NCBI GenBank assembly: GCA_030041195.1
Contig: JASHOI010000212.1
Location: 1-21,866 of the forward strand
Direction of reading: 5' to 3'
DNA: 21,866 nucleotides
From: Streptosporangiaceae bacterium
Lineage (GTDB): Bacteria; Actinomycetota; Actinomycetes; Streptosporangiales; Streptosporangiaceae
Shown here: in pieces, positions 8,002 through 15,194 of the stretch
Layout: each line of letters begins with the position of its first letter
Position numbering within the stretch: the first letter of the stretch is position 1
Position numbers and translations under genes: made by a program
The notes under the pieces: generated by a model
Database searches by the model: none
Seen by the model: the letters and a program-made list of their open reading frames with translations, nothing else
What the model was told of the DNA's origin: nothing

Positions 8002-8126
8002 CCCCGACCGGCCGGGGCGGGTACCGGTAGTGCGGGCACGCGGCCGGAGAGGGGTGAAGACCCGAAGCTCCCGCCGACGGCCGGGCCCTGGATCGGCCCG
8101 AATGCTACGTCTTGGGTTGCGGCCCC

Positions 8127-8156
8127 CTGCGGGCACGCGTAAGGGCGTGCCCGCAG
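8127..8156. terminator. Bidirectional hairpin terminator between ALDH and fdh
   Basis: CTGCGGGCACGC (8127-8138) and GCGTGCCCGCAG (8145-8156) form a perfect 12-bp stem with a 6-base loop. It lies between the converging ALDH and fdh stops. There is no T-run, which is common for actinobacterial terminators. Confidence 0.7.
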
Positions 8157-8160
8157 AGCC

Positions 8161-8215
8161 GAGTAGCCCTCACCGTGGCTACTCCAGACCGGAACCGAGC
8201 GGCGCGGGGTTCCGG
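8161..8215. terminator. Two further perfect hairpins in the same convergent gap
   Basis: GAGTAGCC (8161-8168) pairs with GGCTACTC (8177-8184), and CCGGAACC (8189-8196) pairs with GGTTCCGG (8208-8215). Both stems are perfect 8-mers. With the stem at 8127-8156 they make three back-to-back hairpins in 89 bp, just beyond the fdh stop at 8233. Confidence 0.6.
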
Positions 8216-8232
8216 CGGTTCCTGTTGTGCCC

Positions 8233-9387
8233 TCAGAGCTTGTAGGAGTGCGCTCCCGTGCCGGCCAGGCCGCCGCCGGAGATGATGAGGTACTGGTCGC
8301 GGATGGGGCGTCCTTCCAGCCAGCATTCGAGGATCTCGCGGGTGCCAGCGGCGTACCGGGCCTGGGCAGACAGGGAGGTGCCGGAGATGTGCGGCGTCAT
8401 GCCGTGGTGCGGCATGGTCCGCCAGGGGTGGTCCACGGGAGCCGGCTGGGGGAACCAGACGTCGCCCGCATACCCGGCAATCTGCCCGCTCTCCAGCGCC
8501 CGGACAATCGCGTCGCGGTCGGCGATCTTGCCGCGAGCGGTGTTGACGATGTAAGCGCCGCGCTTCATCGTCGCGATGAGCTGGTCGTTGAACAACCCCT
8601 CGGTGCCGGGGTACAGCGGGGCGTTGATCGTGACCACGTCGCAGTGCGGCACCATGTCCGCTGGTGTCTCGTAGAAGGTCAGGCCCAGCTCGCGCTCCAC
8701 GTCCTCCGGGAGCCGGTGCGGGTCGGTGTAGACCAATCGCACGTCGAACGGCTTGAGCCGCCGCAGCACGGCAGTGCCGATCCGCCCGGCCGCGACCGAG
8801 CCGACCGTCATGCCCTCCAGGTCGTACGATCGCTCGGCGCAGTCGGCGATGTTCCAGCCGCCCCTGATCACCCAGCCGTAGGACGGGATGTAGTTGCGGA
8901 CCAGCGCGAGGATCATCATGACGACGTGCTCGGAGACGCTGATGCTGTTGGAGTAGGTGACCTCCGCGACGGTGATTCCGGCCTCGCTGGCGGCCTGGAG
9001 GTCGACGTGGTCGGAGCCGATGCCGGCAGTGATCGCGAGCTTGAGGTTCTTCGCCTTGGCGATCCGTTCCCGGGTCAGGTACGCGGGCCAAAACGGCTGG
9101 GAAATCACGACGTCGGCGTCCGGCAGTTCGCGGTCGAAGACCGAGTCCGGTTCTTCCTTGTCGGAGGTGACGATGAGGCTGTGCCCGGCGTCTTCCAGGA
9201 ACCGGCGCAGCCCCAGTTCCCCGGACACGCTGCCGAGCAGCTGCCCCGGGGTGAAGTCGATCGCACGCGGGCTGGGCGTGGTCTGGCCGCCGGGATAGGA
9301 GGTGATTACCGGGATGTCGTCGCGGGCGTAGGACTTCGGGTGTCCGTCAACCGGATCGTCGTACAGCACGCATAGCACCTTCGCCAT
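8233..9387 (-). CDS. fdh: NAD-dependent formate dehydrogenase
   Basis: This cytoplasmic 384-residue enzyme oxidises formate to CO2 with NAD+ (EC 1.17.1.9, D-2-hydroxyacid dehydrogenase superfamily). It carries the FDH-specific blocks GGWNIADC, VAAGRIGTAVLRRL, WFPQPAPVDHPWRTMP, TPHISGTSLSAQARYAAGTR and the LAGTGAHSY ending. Catalytic and binding residues line up one position after Pseudomonas sp. 101 numbering: N147, D222 (NAD-selective, in YTDPHR), R285, Q314 and H333. The residue after D222 is Pro where the Pseudomonas enzyme has Arg. The ATG at 9387 has GAGGAGA four bases upstream; an upstream in-frame start exists but lacks homology and would read through the operator. A palindrome covers the promoter. 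The convergent ALDH suggests a shared aldehyde/one-carbon detoxification role. Confidence 0.96.
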   Translation of the reverse strand: MAKVLCVLYDDPVDGHPKSYARDDIPVITSYPGGQTTPSPRAIDFTPGQLLGSVSGELGLRRFLEDAGHSLIVTSDKEEPDSVFDRELPDADVVISQPFWPAYLTRERIAKAKNLKLAITAGIGSDHVDLQAASEAGITVAEVTYSNSISVSEHVVMMILALVRNYIPSYGWVIRGGWNIADCAERSYDLEGMTVGSVAAGRIGTAVLRRLKPFDVRLVYTDPHRLPEDVERELGLTFYETPADMVPHCDVVTINAPLYPGTEGLFNDQLIATMKRGAYIVNTARGKIADRDAIVRALESGQIAGYAGDVWFPQPAPVDHPWRTMPHHGMTPHISGTSLSAQARYAAGTREILECWLEGRPIRDQYLIISGGGLAGTGAHSYKL

Positions 9388-9408
9388 CGGGTCTCCTCGC
9401 GTCACCAG

Positions 9409-9435
9409 GGTGGTAGTCACACTGTGACTACCACC
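9409..9435. promoter_or_regulatory. Perfect 27-bp palindrome at the fdh promoter (operator)
   Basis: GGTGGTAGTCACA (9409-9421) and TGTGACTACCACC (9423-9435) are perfect 13-bp arms around one central base. The palindrome begins 21 bases upstream of the fdh ATG and overlaps a minus-strand TAAGGT -10 candidate (9433-9438) and the expected transcription start. That geometry suits a dimeric repressor. A degenerate copy lies at 6329-6349. Confidence 0.8.
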
Positions 9436-9523
9436 TTAGGAAGCAGCCGCCCGCGCCGCCAGTGCCACCGCGGCGCGGCAGTGGACCCGCCGCGGGTGTC
9501 ACCCGGCCGCATGGCAACGCTCC

Positions 9524-10369
9524 CTAATTACCTGTAGTGCCGCAACGGTCACCTGGGACGGGGTTTTCGCTGGCCTCACCGCCGTCCGCCCGGAGACGAC
9601 GGCTGGGCAGGCCCAGCAGGGCGGGCAGGGCGTCGGCGGCCGCCCGCCAGTCCGCCGAGTGGGGATCGATGAGGGTGAAGTGGTCGCCGCTGGTCTGGTG
9701 CAGCCGGGCCCTGCCGCCGGCCCGTGCGGCGGCGGCGGCGTAGCGCTGGCTGTAGGCGAACGGGACAGTGTCGTCGGCTCGGGAGTGCAGGCACAGCACG
9801 GCGGCGTCGACGGGTACCGCCGTCATCGGGTCGGCGAGCCGGTAGCGCTCCGGCAGATCCTGCGGGCGGCCGCCCATCAGGTCCAGCGCTGCCGTGCCGC
9901 CCACGCCCTGGCGCGCGCAGTCCGCGAGCGCCAGGACTCCGGCTTGGGAGATAACCGCAGTCACCGCGACCAGCGGCCGTGCACCCGGGGCGCCGGGCGG
10001 CAGCCCAGCCCGGCCGGCCGCCCAGGCAGCGAGGTGCCCCCCCGCACTGTGCCCGACAGCCGCGACGCGGGTGGTGCCGACGGGAAGCTCCGCGAGCAGA
10101 TCGATCCCCGCGGCGACGTCCTCGAACGTCGCTGGCCACCCGCCTGCGGCGCCGACCCGCCGGTACTCCAGGTTCCACACGGCGTAGCCGCGCCCAACCA
10201 GGTCGACAGCGAGCGGGCGGCCGAGCGACAAGTCGTAGCGGGCACGCCAGAACCCGCCGTGAACAATCACCACCGTTGCCGCGGCTGTGACGCCGGGCAG
10301 CCACAGCTCACCGAACTGCGCCGGATCCGGGCCGTACCGGTGCAGCACGGGCTGGATGGGCTGGTTCAC
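9524..10369 (-). CDS. Alpha/beta-hydrolase, kynurenine formamidase/carboxylesterase-like
   Basis: The protein has the alpha/beta-hydrolase layout: VVIVHGGFWRARYD with the HGG oxyanion element, the nucleophile elbow GHSAGGHLAAW, the acid in SRADDTVPF and the base in SGDHFTLIDP. The HGGFW and EYRR(V)G blocks resemble kynurenine formamidase-like and BD-FAE esterases of about 260-280 residues; substrate is not determinable. I use the GTG at 10369 (281 residues) because sequence before it shows no family similarity. An in-frame ATG at 10480 would add 37 residues, without an RBS. The RBS for 10369 is also weak, so the start is uncertain. It is divergent from the M24 gene. Confidence 0.85.
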   Translation of the reverse strand: MNQPIQPVLHRYGPDPAQFGELWLPGVTAAATVVIVHGGFWRARYDLSLGRPLAVDLVGRGYAVWNLEYRRVGAAGGWPATFEDVAAGIDLLAELPVGTTRVAAVGHSAGGHLAAWAAGRAGLPPGAPGARPLVAVTAVISQAGVLALADCARQGVGGTAALDLMGGRPQDLPERYRLADPMTAVPVDAAVLCLHSRADDTVPFAYSQRYAAAAARAGGRARLHQTSGDHFTLIDPHSADWRAAADALPALLGLPSRRLRADGGEASENPVPGDRCGTTGN

Positions 10370-10629
10370 GGCGAGGTTCCGTCCGTCCGTTCTTTCATCG
10401 AGCACAGCACCGGGCGCATGCCCTGAGCCCGGATCTCCGCTCGTCCGATCCGGGACCGGCACGCACGTGCGCTCCGGCATTCGCCGCAGCGCCCGCCGCG
10501 GTCGTCACGCCGGCCATCACGATACCCATGCGGGTACCCAGCCCCGATGCCGTCGTGGGCCTGCCGCGGGCTGGCGGGCACCGGCACGGGGCCCGAGGCG
10601 GGTGAGCGCGATGCCGGCGCTGACTGCCT

Positions 10630-10635
10630 TATGGT
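10630..10635 (+). promoter_or_regulatory. Putative -10 (TATGGT) for a leaderless M24 gene
   Basis: TATGGT ends six bases before the ATG at 10642, placing transcription start at the start codon. No ribosome-binding site precedes the gene. The spacing equals that seen for deoC and the ArsR gene. Confidence 0.45.
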
Positions 10636-10641
10636 CGGGGC

Positions 10642-11331
10642 ATGAGGACCGAGGAGGAGCGAGCCAGACGCCTGCTGGACGCCCAGGCCAACGCGATAGC
10701 GCTGTTCGACGAGGTCGTCGCGCGCGGCCTCATCGCGCCCGGCCGGGGCGAGCAGGCGCTCAGCGACCAGATCAGGGACTTGGCGAACGAGATGTTCGGG
10801 AAGACCCGGCACTGGCACAGGCGCATCGTGCGGTCCGGCCCACACACCCTGTTCCCCTACCGCGAGAATCCGCCGGATCGGGTCATCGAGGCCGACGATA
10901 TCGTCTTCGCCGACTTCGGGCCCGTCTTCGAGAAGTTCGAGGCCGATCTAGGGCGCACCTACGTGCTCGGCGGCGATCCCGTCAAGCACCGGCTTGCCGC
11001 CGACCTGCCCGTGATCTTCGAGGCCGGACGTGTCTATTTCGCCAAACATCCCGGGATCACCGGCGCGCAGCTGCATGCCGAGATTGCCCGGCAGGCGCGG
11101 AAGGCAGGGTGGTCCCTGGGCGGCACGCATGCCGGCCACCTGGTCGGGGAATTCCCGCACGAGAAGATTGACGGGGACAACATCGAGTCCTATATCGCCC
11201 CGGGCAACGCCACGCCGATGCGCCGCCATGACAAGGCGGGGCGCGTATGCCACTGGATTCTGGAGATCCACCTCACCGACACCGCGCGCCAGTTCGGCGG
11301 CTTCTACGAGCAGCTCCTTGACCTCGGCTAG
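10642..11331 (+). CDS. M24-family metallopeptidase-like protein (creatinase/prolidase fold)
   Basis: The 229-residue protein is a short, catalytic-domain-only member of the M24 pita-bread fold, lacking the N-terminal domain of Xaa-Pro aminopeptidases. The expected metal ligands can be placed: Asp in VFADFGPV (D91), Asp in EADLGRTY (D102), His in GTHAGHLVG (H166), Glu in WILEIHL (E209) and Glu in GFYEQLL (E223). Substrate is unknown: members include aminopeptidases, creatinases and non-peptidases. The ATG at 10642 is supported by a -10 hexamer six bases upstream and by a conserved-looking first helix. It stands alone, divergent from the hydrolase. Confidence 0.87.
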   Translation: MRTEEERARRLLDAQANAIALFDEVVARGLIAPGRGEQALSDQIRDLANEMFGKTRHWHRRIVRSGPHTLFPYRENPPDRVIEADDIVFADFGPVFEKFEADLGRTYVLGGDPVKHRLAADLPVIFEAGRVYFAKHPGITGAQLHAEIARQARKAGWSLGGTHAGHLVGEFPHEKIDGDNIESYIAPGNATPMRRHDKAGRVCHWILEIHLTDTARQFGGFYEQLLDLG

Positions 11332-11756
11332 CTGCCACGCCAGGCAACGGCCAGCCAAGCGAATACCGCTCCCAAAGCCAAGGTCGGCGCGGCGCGCAAA
11401 GGTCGTCGTGCATGCTGCCGGGATGGGTTATGACGACGAGGATGATCCTGTCGGGTTCATGCGCTCGCGGTGCATCGGTTTCCGGCGTTGCAGCGTGACC
11501 TGCCGGACGTACGCAAAGTGCTCATAGTGAGCGGTGTTGGTGTACTTCGTTGATTTGCGGCGGACCACATGGAAACACCATAAGGGCACACCACGTTGAT
11601 CAGCGCGACTGCGCGCCCGGCTGGTCGGCGCGTCGTCGCTGCTACGCGGAGCGCAGAGCACATTTGAGGCTGAGGACCAGGTTGGCCTGGCTAGGTAATC
11701 CTGTCGTCACGCCTGCGCGTCTTCATGACGCTGCGGGCGGGGAGCAGGAGATCATC
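11332..11756. other. Gap without a credible gene
   Basis: This stretch of 425 bases holds no frame I would call. A minus frame at 11428-11661 (77 codons) and a short plus frame starting MGYDDEDDPVG near 11424 lack RBS and family similarity. A small hairpin GCTCA-TAG-TGAGC lies at 11520-11532. The last 15 bases carry the RBS of the next gene. Confidence 0.5.
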
Positions 11757-12362
11757 ATGGGTTTCGGCAGGCGAATCGTCCGCAAGTCGGTGTGGCGTGT
11801 CGCACCCAGGCCAGTGCGCAAGGCGATGCACCCAGCCAGGATCGTCAGGAACGCGGTCACACTGCGGGCGGTCAAGCAGGTCAGCCGTGCTGCCTACATC
11901 GCTAGGTATCCGGTCGGGGCTGCGGAGAACGCAGCGATCGGGGCGATGCTCTACCCGCCGGGCGCCAGGCGAGGGTTCTGGGCACGCCTATTCGGCGCAA
12001 GTCGCAGGACCAGCCATCGCCAGGGCCCCCGCAGCAGTCAGCACCACCGGCATCATTCCACTGGACACGTCCCTCGGGAGTCTCCCGTGCGAACGTCGCA
12101 GCCTCCGGTCCAGGCACGCCCGCAGCCACGTCCAGTCGTACCTCAGCGCCGCGCACAGCCATCACGACCCAGGGTCGAGCCATGGCCAGCCAGGAAAGCA
12201 TTTCGGGGCCAGCGCCCGAAGCTTCCCGACGCCCTGCCGATGTCCGATCATCCGTTCACGCACCCGCAGTCCGCCGGGGAGGCCGAGATTCAGCCACGAC
12301 TCGGCGGCTGGGGCGACGGTTCGCACCTCAGGCGCAAGCCACGCAATGACAGCCAGCGATAG
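11757..12362 (+). CDS. Strongly basic hypothetical protein
   Basis: I cannot assign a function. The 201-residue protein starts MGFGRRIVRKSVWRVAPRPV. It has an Arg/Lys-rich N-terminal half (about residues 1-85) built from short repeated-looking units such as R-PVRKAMHPAR and VGAAENAAIGA. A low-complexity Pro/Gln/His/Arg tail follows. The N-terminal pattern (RR..RK, PRPVRKAMHP, RNAVT, YPVGAAENA) looks conserved-like, while the tail looks disordered. No membrane segment, signal or enzyme motif is visible. The ATG at 11757 has GCAGGAG six bases upstream, which argues for a real gene. Basic charge would allow nucleic acid or membrane-surface binding, but that is speculation. Confidence 0.6.
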   Translation: MGFGRRIVRKSVWRVAPRPVRKAMHPARIVRNAVTLRAVKQVSRAAYIARYPVGAAENAAIGAMLYPPGARRGFWARLFGASRRTSHRQGPRSSQHHRHHSTGHVPRESPVRTSQPPVQARPQPRPVVPQRRAQPSRPRVEPWPARKAFRGQRPKLPDALPMSDHPFTHPQSAGEAEIQPRLGGWGDGSHLRRKPRNDSQR

Positions 12363-12527
12363 CTCATCCAATGAGCGAGCCGGGCGGGCCGGAGGAAAAT
12401 GCCGGTGGCTGCGTCGCTGTTGACTAGGCAGCTCGCACGAGCCAATCTGGAGATTGGATCTAACGGACACAGGCTGAGCGATCATTTCATTGTGTTTTGT
12501 TACTAAGTACTCGAAGAAAAGAAACCC

Positions 12528-13670
12528 ATGAGCTTTCTGGGGAAGCCCGAATGGCAAGGTGTCGGTGCGCTTCTGGCAGCGGTGGCTATAGTGGTTTCAA
12601 TAATATTTGAGCTACGGAAACGACGCAGAAAAGGAAACGGCGAGCCGGGCTCCGCCAGCCCTAAAATTGCACGGTCCAAGCTATACGATCTGTCAACGGA
12701 CGGCGGAGAAGCCGAGTTTTATAAAGCATTGGCCCAGTCAATTCGGACTGCCCAGCAGGTAATATATAGGTCGGGGCGAGGCTTTTCGGACGGCGCAAAG
12801 AGTTCCTTCGTTCAGGAGTTGATACTTGCCGAAGATCTCGCTTTAGCCAGTGGTGTGAAGATTATAAGAATCCAAACTTCTGATCGCACATCCAAAGATT
12901 GGGCTGAACGGTATGCAGCCCTTGTCGAGAGGTACCCGGACCTCCTTAATGTTTACGCGGACTTCAAAGATCCGCTGCTGGTTAACATCGGCCTAGTTGA
13001 TCCTGACGGTAAAAATCCCCAGGTGCAAATATTGTTCGAGACTGCCACATCGGCAGGAAGAGGAAGTTACGCGGCCGATGCAGCAATGTCTTTCGATGGC
13101 CAAGCTCGCTTCGCGCTGAGCCTAAAACAACAATTTGAAGAATGGGCGGATAGGCTCAGACCGCTGGATGCCGATGAGGTCCGTCAACTTGCTCAAAGGT
13201 ATCTGTACTTTGCTTATGGTTCGAATATGTCATTCGGTCAGATGCGTCAGCGCTGCCCTGGTGCCGCCAGGGCTGGCAAAGGAATAATCTACGGCTGGAA
13301 GCGTAATTTTGCAGTAGCAGCCCCCCATATGGGGGCCTCGGCGGCAGCAGCCGGTATCGAAAGGAGTGATAACGAGTCTGATCGCGTAGAGGGTGTGGTA
13401 TATGATCTTACCCTAGAGGACAAACGTAACATAGACGAAGTAGAAAGCGGAGGATACGAGCCCGTAGAGGTCGGCTTCAAGCTCAAGGGACAGCATGTAT
13501 CTGGTTTCATTCATGTACCTATTAGGCTAGACTATTCTCCGCACCTTCGGCCGACCGATGCCTATATTCAGACGATGATAGAGGGAGCAAAATCGAACGG
13601 CCTCGATAGTGTAGCAAAGTACCTACGTGATGAATTCAATGTCAGAGATCGGACCGCTTTGAGCGAATAG
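12528..13670 (+). CDS. Membrane-anchored protein with a PLD-like-looking domain and a C-terminal gamma-glutamylcyclotransferase (GGCT) domain
   Basis: Three parts are visible in 380 residues. Residues 10-28 form one membrane helix followed by a basic stop (RKRRRK). Residues 50-210 form an alpha/beta domain (QQVIYRSGRGFS, GVKIIRIQTSD, PQVQILFETA, FEEWADRL) whose strand-helix order resembles a phospholipase D-like half without HKD residues; this is inference. Residues 225-335 are a GGCT/AIG2-like domain: YLYFAYGSNM (230-234) is the substrate-loop signature, and GVVYDLT...IDEVESGGY holds the expected catalytic Glu (E306). GGCT enzymes form 5-oxoproline from gamma-glutamyl peptides or amines. The gene has visibly lower GC and freer codon use than its neighbours, suggesting transfer. 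The RBS (GAAGAAAAG) is weak. It stands alone. Confidence 0.85.
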   Translation: MSFLGKPEWQGVGALLAAVAIVVSIIFELRKRRRKGNGEPGSASPKIARSKLYDLSTDGGEAEFYKALAQSIRTAQQVIYRSGRGFSDGAKSSFVQELILAEDLALASGVKIIRIQTSDRTSKDWAERYAALVERYPDLLNVYADFKDPLLVNIGLVDPDGKNPQVQILFETATSAGRGSYAADAAMSFDGQARFALSLKQQFEEWADRLRPLDADEVRQLAQRYLYFAYGSNMSFGQMRQRCPGAARAGKGIIYGWKRNFAVAAPHMGASAAAAGIERSDNESDRVEGVVYDLTLEDKRNIDEVESGGYEPVEVGFKLKGQHVSGFIHVPIRLDYSPHLRPTDAYIQTMIEGAKSNGLDSVAKYLRDEFNVRDRTALSE

Positions 13671-13917
13671 CTTAAGCGGTAACTCCCGTTTGCCTAAGCA
13701 AGACAGCCTGCTCGAAGTGGCACGGCGCGAGTCATGTCGACATTGACCACAGAGTGTTGGACACGGGAGCGTCTGAGGTCTTGCAGGAGCACATAGCTGG
13801 CCGTCTTGCGCGTGATCATTCCAGGGCCTGTGGGTTGTGCCAGATCCGGCAGGCGGCCTGCCCTCTCCGCCCGCGCGGTGGACGGCAGCGGCTCCAACCA
13901 CTTCGCATGGTGCTGGC

Positions 13918-14290
13918 GTGAGCACGGCTGACCAGCTCCTGAGCGCGAGGATCGCCACAGTCTGCCGCCGATATTGCGCTCGCAGCACGGTCGACGACCA
14001 GGATCAGGCCGTCGCCGAGTTGCAGGCGCTTGCAGGGGACCGGCCCGATCTCCTTGCCGAGCATGCGGGCGTGCGCCTGGGATGGGCGCAGGTGGTCACA
14101 CCGGCCGAAGTGCCCGGTTTCCGGGCCGAAGCCGAGTTTGTGCCGAACCCCAGGCGCCGACGAGGCCATGATCGGACAGTGGATCGCCGTCGGCCGCCAG
14201 CGAGCCGAGGTCGCACGGCATAGACCCCACATCGGACAGCGACGTTGCCTCGGCACGAATCACCCTGTCGGCGTCCAGAGCCGGTGCTAG
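13918..14290 (+). pseudogene. Small hypothetical protein gene broken by a one-base frameshift
   Basis: From GTG 13918 the frame reads MSTADQLLSARIATVCRRY, then a Asp/Glu/Ala-rich helix (QAVAELQALAGDRPDLLAEHAG) and LGWAQVV. Near 14137-14139 (a TTT run) coding character moves one frame: LCRTPGADEAMIGQWIAVGR, RAEVARHRP, ending at TAG 14288-14290. Removing one T joins AEAE to LCRTPGADEA smoothly. In the unshifted frame the remainder is a run of Arg-rich nonsense to 14223. I recall similar small actinobacterial proteins of unknown function ending in a GADE..I..W..VGR..AE helix, so I read this as a broken or misread gene. No RBS is obvious. It converges with the DUF732 gene 1 bp away. Confidence 0.55.
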
Positions 14291-14291
14291 C

Positions 14292-15194
14292 TCAAGGCGA
14301 CTCCACCTCGACGGTCCACGAGCACTCCGAGTTGACCGCGACATAGTAATCATTGCCGGGGTCCTGCGGGTACACCGTGGTGGTTGCCTGACCAGACGGG
14401 GCAAGCGCGTTGGCGATCGACTGGTCGTCGCTGTTGAGGCTCGACTGGTTGCCATACTCCAGGTCAGCGATGAAGTTGCCGCTGCTGCCGAAGGACGAGC
14501 AGTTGAAGCTGTAGGTGACGGTGACCTGACTGCTGTCTACGAGGAACGGGGCCGAGTTCTCGATGCCGTTGCCCGAGAAGTTCAGCAGCACCTTCGGCGG
14601 GACCGGGACCTCGGAGGGGCAAAGAGCCTTTTCGGCCGCCCTGATGAAGGCTCGGGCCTGACTGCCGAAACGGCCTGCAGACGCACTCACGAGCTGCTGC
14701 TGTGTCGCGCCTGCCTGGCGCGCCTGGCAGACCTTGTCACCGACGGTGACGATCTGTGCAGCTGTCCCGCCCGAGATTTGCGGGAACTTGTCAGTCACCT
14801 CCGCGATCCACGCGTTTTCGGCTGCCGTGTAAGTCGGCGCGGCCGCAGGTTTCGCCACGGCCCGCGTCTTGGCCGACGGGCTGTTGTCCGCGGCAGGCTT
14901 CTTGTTCCCTCCTGCGGTCGCGGCGATTATGCCGAGCACGACGATCCCCGCGACGACCCCCAGGATCGTGTTCCGGACGCGGTGGCGTTTCCTCGGCCGA
15001 GTGCCCCGGTGGCCGTCGGACGGCCCGCCTGTCTTTGGTTGCGGGATCGTGTACTGCTGCTCACCAAGCTGCGGAGGCTGCCCCTTATAGTGCTGCCGTC
15101 CCGGCTGCTCCGACGGGGGCGCCCCACTTTGGTCCGGCTCCCACGCTCTCCACGGCGGTTGCTGTGGCTGCGTATACCCTTTCTGGTCGGCTAT
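14292..15194 (-). CDS. Membrane-anchored DUF732-type protein with proline-rich N-terminus (apparent ATA start)
   Basis: The protein has about 85 cytoplasmic Gln/Pro-rich residues, a basic RPRKRHRVR stretch and one membrane helix (ILGVVAGIVVLGIIAATAGG). Outside are a short linker, a DUF732-like helical domain (AENAWIAEV...VCQARQAG...FIRAAEKALCP, Cys pair) and a beta domain beginning FSGNGIENSAPFLV and ending in CSWTVEVE. The only canonical start, GTG 14939, lies inside the membrane helix and would destroy it. The open frame runs upstream to a TAA near 15255 without ATG, GTG or TTG. Codon ATA at 15194 is followed by ADQKGY and preceded by AGGGGAG, so it stands where an ATG is expected. Either ATA/ATC is used or the start has mutated. 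Function unknown; cell-envelope protein. Confidence 0.65.
   Translation of the reverse strand: MADQKGYTQPQQPPWRAWEPDQSGAPPSEQPGRQHYKGQPPQLGEQQYTIPQPKTGGPSDGHRGTRPRKRHRVRNTILGVVAGIVVLGIIAATAGGNKKPAADNSPSAKTRAVAKPAAAPTYTAAENAWIAEVTDKFPQISGGTAAQIVTVGDKVCQARQAGATQQQLVSASAGRFGSQARAFIRAAEKALCPSEVPVPPKVLLNFSGNGIENSAPFLVDSSQVTVTYSFNCSSFGSSGNFIADLEYGNQSSLNSDDQSIANALAPSGQATTTVYPQDPGNDYYVAVNSECSWTVEVESP

Noticed and set aside
6490..8136. 548-codon minus-strand frame over the second ALDH
   Set aside because: Composition artefact opposite a complete ALDH with catalytic residues.
8227..9375. 382-codon plus-strand frame over fdh
   Set aside because: Shadow; the minus frame matches formate dehydrogenase throughout.
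10523..10536. TACCC-ATGC-GGGTA palindrome between the hydrolase and M24 genes
   Set aside because: Five-base arms are too short to claim an operator without a second copy.
13623..13988. Minus-strand frame between the GGCT-fusion gene and the frameshifted gene
   Set aside because: No RBS, no recognisable motif, and it overlaps two better-supported genes.
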